The position numbers were made by a program, and so were the translations under genes. Below are positions 7,701 through 8,788 of a stretch of 8,788 bases of DNA, one piece after another. The notes beneath the pieces are model-generated. The model was not told the DNA's origin. It saw nothing but the letters and a program-made list of their open reading frames with translations, and did not search any database. Numbering within the stretch: the first letter of the stretch is position 1; the number at the start of each line of letters is the position of its first letter. This DNA is from Euryarchaeota archaeon UBA596 (GTDB lineage: Archaea > Thermoplasmatota > Poseidoniia > Poseidoniales > Poseidoniaceae), in contig DAGQ01000017.1 in the NCBI GenBank assembly GCA_002498205.1, positions 1 through 8,788 of the forward strand. Direction: 5' to 3'.

Positions 7701-8788
7701 GTAGGATTATCTTGTAAATTAATTAATTCAAATTGTATTGCTTGACCACTTGTTGCTTCTCCTGTTAAAGTGATATGATCAATTTCTGTTGTTGAATAAA
7801 GATGATGATGACCAGTAACTAATGTGACATCTTGACCATCAGGATAAATTGTAATTGGAGCGTTAAATGGTTCATTAGTAATCATCAATTCATGATATAT
7901 TTCACCATCAATTCCTATAGCACCCCTATCTGCAGTTAATGTAAGAGGAATATTGATTTCATCATCATTAGTTTGTAATTTTAAATCTTCATGATAATTA
8001 TACATTTGATCTTCTAAACCATTAACTGTCTCAGTTAAGTGATACCCAATAGCTACACCGCCCAAAAGAACTTCATAGCTAGTTCCAGATGTCGCAAATT
8101 CAATTTCAATCTCTGACCATTCCCTACCAGTTGGATCAATATGTGTTGCGGTTAATCCATTTATTGAGGCAATCATATTCGCATCTAAGGGTATATGTGC
8201 AACACTCCAACCAGATGTAATCATACCAGTTTGTACTCCTGCTAGTGTCAAATCTAAATCAGATGATAAATCTGAATCTGCAATTAAAGTAATTACACCC
8301 TCATATACACTTGAGTTTGTTGGAATTAAGATAGTTGTAGAACTTGATGCTGAACCAAATCCAGTAAATGTATTGTATTGTATAAGACCATCATTACTTC
8401 CTTGTGATACTCCTGCATCATATCCAGCATTACCTGTACCATAAGCTGCACCACCAGTCCCACTATTTCCTCCATCAACACTTACTAGTCCATTATTAGT
8501 CAAACCATTTACTGTAGTAATGATTTCAATGAATCCGCCAGATCCACTTCCACCACCGTTTCCACCATCATACATTCCAATTCCTGGGTTAGGACCTTGA
8601 GTTCCATCTGCACCATCACCGCCATCACCGCCTCTAGCCAATACAGAACCTGTAGCGCCTATTGAAATTGTATTAGCTTGTAGAATAATTGATCCTGCAG
8701 AACCTCCACCTGCACCATGACCACCTGGTCCTGTTCCTCCAGATGCTACTAGTCCATCTTGTGCATTTTCCCCATTAGAGCTAATTGA
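4784..8788 (-). CDS. giant secreted, membrane-anchored beta-rich surface protein (5' end outside window)
   Basis: The frame is open from the window edge (8788) to TAG at 4784-4786: 1,334 residues, with the N-terminus missing. A TTG at 8639-8641 could be mistaken for a start, but the frame and its Gly-rich repeats continue above it. Order, numbered from the window edge: Gly-rich repeats (about 1-115); a long beta-rich, Asp/Glu/Thr-rich ectodomain with Ig-like boundaries (VDTTDPV, DSTPPVS, VDSTAPN); an EF-hand-type loop DMNGDGEAQEEE (622-633); a CARDB-like domain (about 1098-1200, SYIEVLP, VTVTLVNEGNQEG, VVLGPGES); a TM helix (about 1223-1244, GIIAVVFIIVVALIVVVIL); then RRDGDEE, an acidic stretch, the proline-rich segment APPPPSGPVSPPP, and a terminal module 1296-1334 with W1296, LPSNGNW, DGTWY and DGQEW. 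No cysteine appears in the visible part. The role is probably cell-surface adhesion or structure; no enzymatic motif was recognised. It converges on the exonuclease gene with a 4-base gap. The coding call is sure; the function is only a class guess. Confidence 0.9.
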   Translation of the reverse strand, partial: SISSNGENAQDGLVASGGTGPGGHGAGGGSAGSIILQANTISIGATGSVLARGGDGGDGADGTQGPNPGIGMYDGGNGGGSGSGGFIEIITTVNGLTNNGLVSVDGGNSGTGGAAYGTGNAGYDAGVSQGSNDGLIQYNTFTGFGSASSSTTILIPTNSSVYEGVITLIADSDLSSDLDLTLAGVQTGMITSGWSVAHIPLDANMIASINGLTATHIDPTGREWSEIEIEFATSGTSYEVLLGGVAIGYHLTETVNGLEDQMYNYHEDLKLQTNDDEINIPLTLTADRGAIGIDGEIYHELMITNEPFNAPITIYPDGQDVTLVTGHHHLYSTTEIDHITLTGEATSGQAIQFELINLQDNPTFIQTTGSEVVTLDTTNSIVQLVGESWMVDWVFQSDWAWDDEFEILWSSQAYNHTGYGLAPATSLSGGLGTPGAVENDLEIDFVQFTDQLGRVIEFAPGIPPWVQGDSVVEVSGSVRFQNTAGTRPLAEDFVASVNLSGLEVVANSISSGIWSVDLTIPSYEEDGTVRELVNFEPSILEAGPTGATTAFDVTNPVSFSMRVDTTDPVVNAIHARTNFGLKDADGYTWDPSKSLLLQLDIEDSEGMGNEVMIHYWRESLDDMNGDGEAQEEEYNSQTKGLVESRVGEQYIELPPLNVDGNENNAKVSLYVTGTDFVGLEFSNGGSPGLDNDLATVVTAINTMTELDYASLSLNTFDERLLLGQEHTLEMKIIEGNGIETIDEIRMQLLGSQKAPRGEIVFSPKTNDWWTLEDNPETNEIEGSFVEIIDIVVEDEGNDVYKISTTFSLSWDFPVVLANNWQFPTILIFDDDLDNPLIETIDGDVNQIRWKIDYEVEAVVDMLEDSTPPVSEPSQSNLIVRQGDEVLVLGHIGFSDSGAVMTNVPDGLIIEFRMQYGSTLIQEQVPVNQDGTFEVSFLLPNRPLSKPTMDLEFEILGLPGNAEDATSSRAEVTVDSTAPNLQFIGQTLNVLYSDNMNDLTVTAQVYEEIGMPQQPLTLNWVYRLNGADISGSQNTVDLSLVSVVGPTWTYQADIDFNPDDFVNLADNPQLIVWVEGTDVAGFPIQGEGIEQVPISPALVLKKFEPAISYIEVLPEANNMIQIGDPITVTVTLVNEGNQEGTVNLSLVESDSEGIWRTVETKSVVLGPGESKRLDSFTYIAVRSGQQSLYLMLNNDSINLELVEAPLVETLETQEAGFLGMSEDSLIGIIAVVFIIVVALIVVVILRRDGDEEYWYDEDEYDEMEQVPSPSGKIAPPPPSGPVSPPPTEQAVTYVTKWQDLPSNGNWDSRPDGTWYVTADGQEWKQEEDGSFHRMK
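5054..5122 (-). other. transmembrane anchor of the surface protein
   Basis: This segment encodes about 22 hydrophobic residues (S-L-I-G-I-I ... V-V-V-I-L) followed at once by two arginines and an acidic tail. The positive-inside rule puts the roughly 1,220 visible upstream residues outside the cell and the last 88 or so in the cytoplasm. Confidence 0.85.
6890..6925 (-). other. EF-hand-like calcium-binding loop in the surface protein
   Basis: The 12 codons read D-M-N-G-D-G-E-A-Q-E-E-E, fitting the loop pattern DxNxDGxxxxxE with ligands at positions 1, 3, 5 and 12. It lies in the middle of the ectodomain. Single loops of this kind are common in extracellular proteins of marine microbes and suggest calcium-stabilised folding. 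No second loop of equal quality was seen. Confidence 0.55.
8444..8710 (-). repeat. two degenerate ~53-residue glycine-rich repeats in the surface protein
   Basis: Residues about 27-62 (GGGSAGSIILQANTIS ... GSVLARGGDGG) and about 80-115 (GSGSGGFIEIITTVN ... GLVSVDGGNSG) share the same plan: a Gly/Ser turn, a hydrophobic beta strand, a second strand ending in A/S-x-D/R-G-G, then a Gly-Asp-rich loop. Equivalent glycines lie 53 residues (159 bases) apart. This resembles beta-helix-type Gly-rich repeats of secreted proteins. The array probably continues past the window edge, since the residues before the first unit are also Gly-rich. Confidence 0.6.

Noticed and set aside
8639..8641. TTG on the - strand as the start of the surface-protein gene
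   Set aside because: The same frame has no stop up to base 8788 and the upstream codons encode the same Gly-rich repeat pattern, so the gene continues beyond the window.

Overview
The window is AT-rich (by eye about a third G+C) and looks archaeal. It carries a full-length RLI/ABCE1 ATPase, a family found in archaea and eukaryotes but not bacteria, with a Shine-Dalgarno sequence in front of it. It also has a giant secreted, C-terminally anchored beta-rich protein with a short acidic and proline-rich cytoplasmic tail. Together with compact gene packing, this fits a marine planktonic euryarchaeon of the Poseidoniia type (marine group II or III). That placement is inference from general style; no marker gene was searched.

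Layout. (1) Bases 1-294, + strand: the last 97 codons of a PEP/pyruvate-binding (PEP synthase/PPDK-like) protein. (2) Bases 333-4779, + strand: three tightly packed genes that are probably one transcript. They are rli1 (ABCE1, ribosome splitting), a RecB-like PD-(D/E)XK nuclease with two C-terminal OB-fold-like segments, and a DnaQ-type DEDDh 3'-5' exonuclease with an ExoX-like C-terminal domain. rli1 and the nuclease gene overlap by 4 bases (GTGA), and the next gap is 14 bases. (3) Bases 4784-8788, - strand: the C-terminal 1,334 residues of a giant surface protein. It converges on the exonuclease gene with only 4 bases between stop codons, and its 5' end lies outside the window. There is no gene-free stretch over 300 bases, and I saw no tRNA, rRNA, CRISPR array or insertion sequence.

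How the genes may work together. The two nucleases look like a DNA-processing pair: an OB-fold-tethered PD-(D/E)XK enzyme plus a DEDDh exonuclease, co-expressed with the ribosome-recycling ATPase. The most unusual points are as follows. The N-terminal iron-sulfur domain of the RLI protein has lost four of its eight canonical cysteines and gained three at new places. The RecB-like protein is fused to two OB-like segments, with no helicase and no Fe-S cysteines. The cytoplasmic tail of the surface protein ends in a small tryptophan-framed module next to a polyproline stretch. A perfect 9-bp inverted repeat sits at the convergent gene junction.
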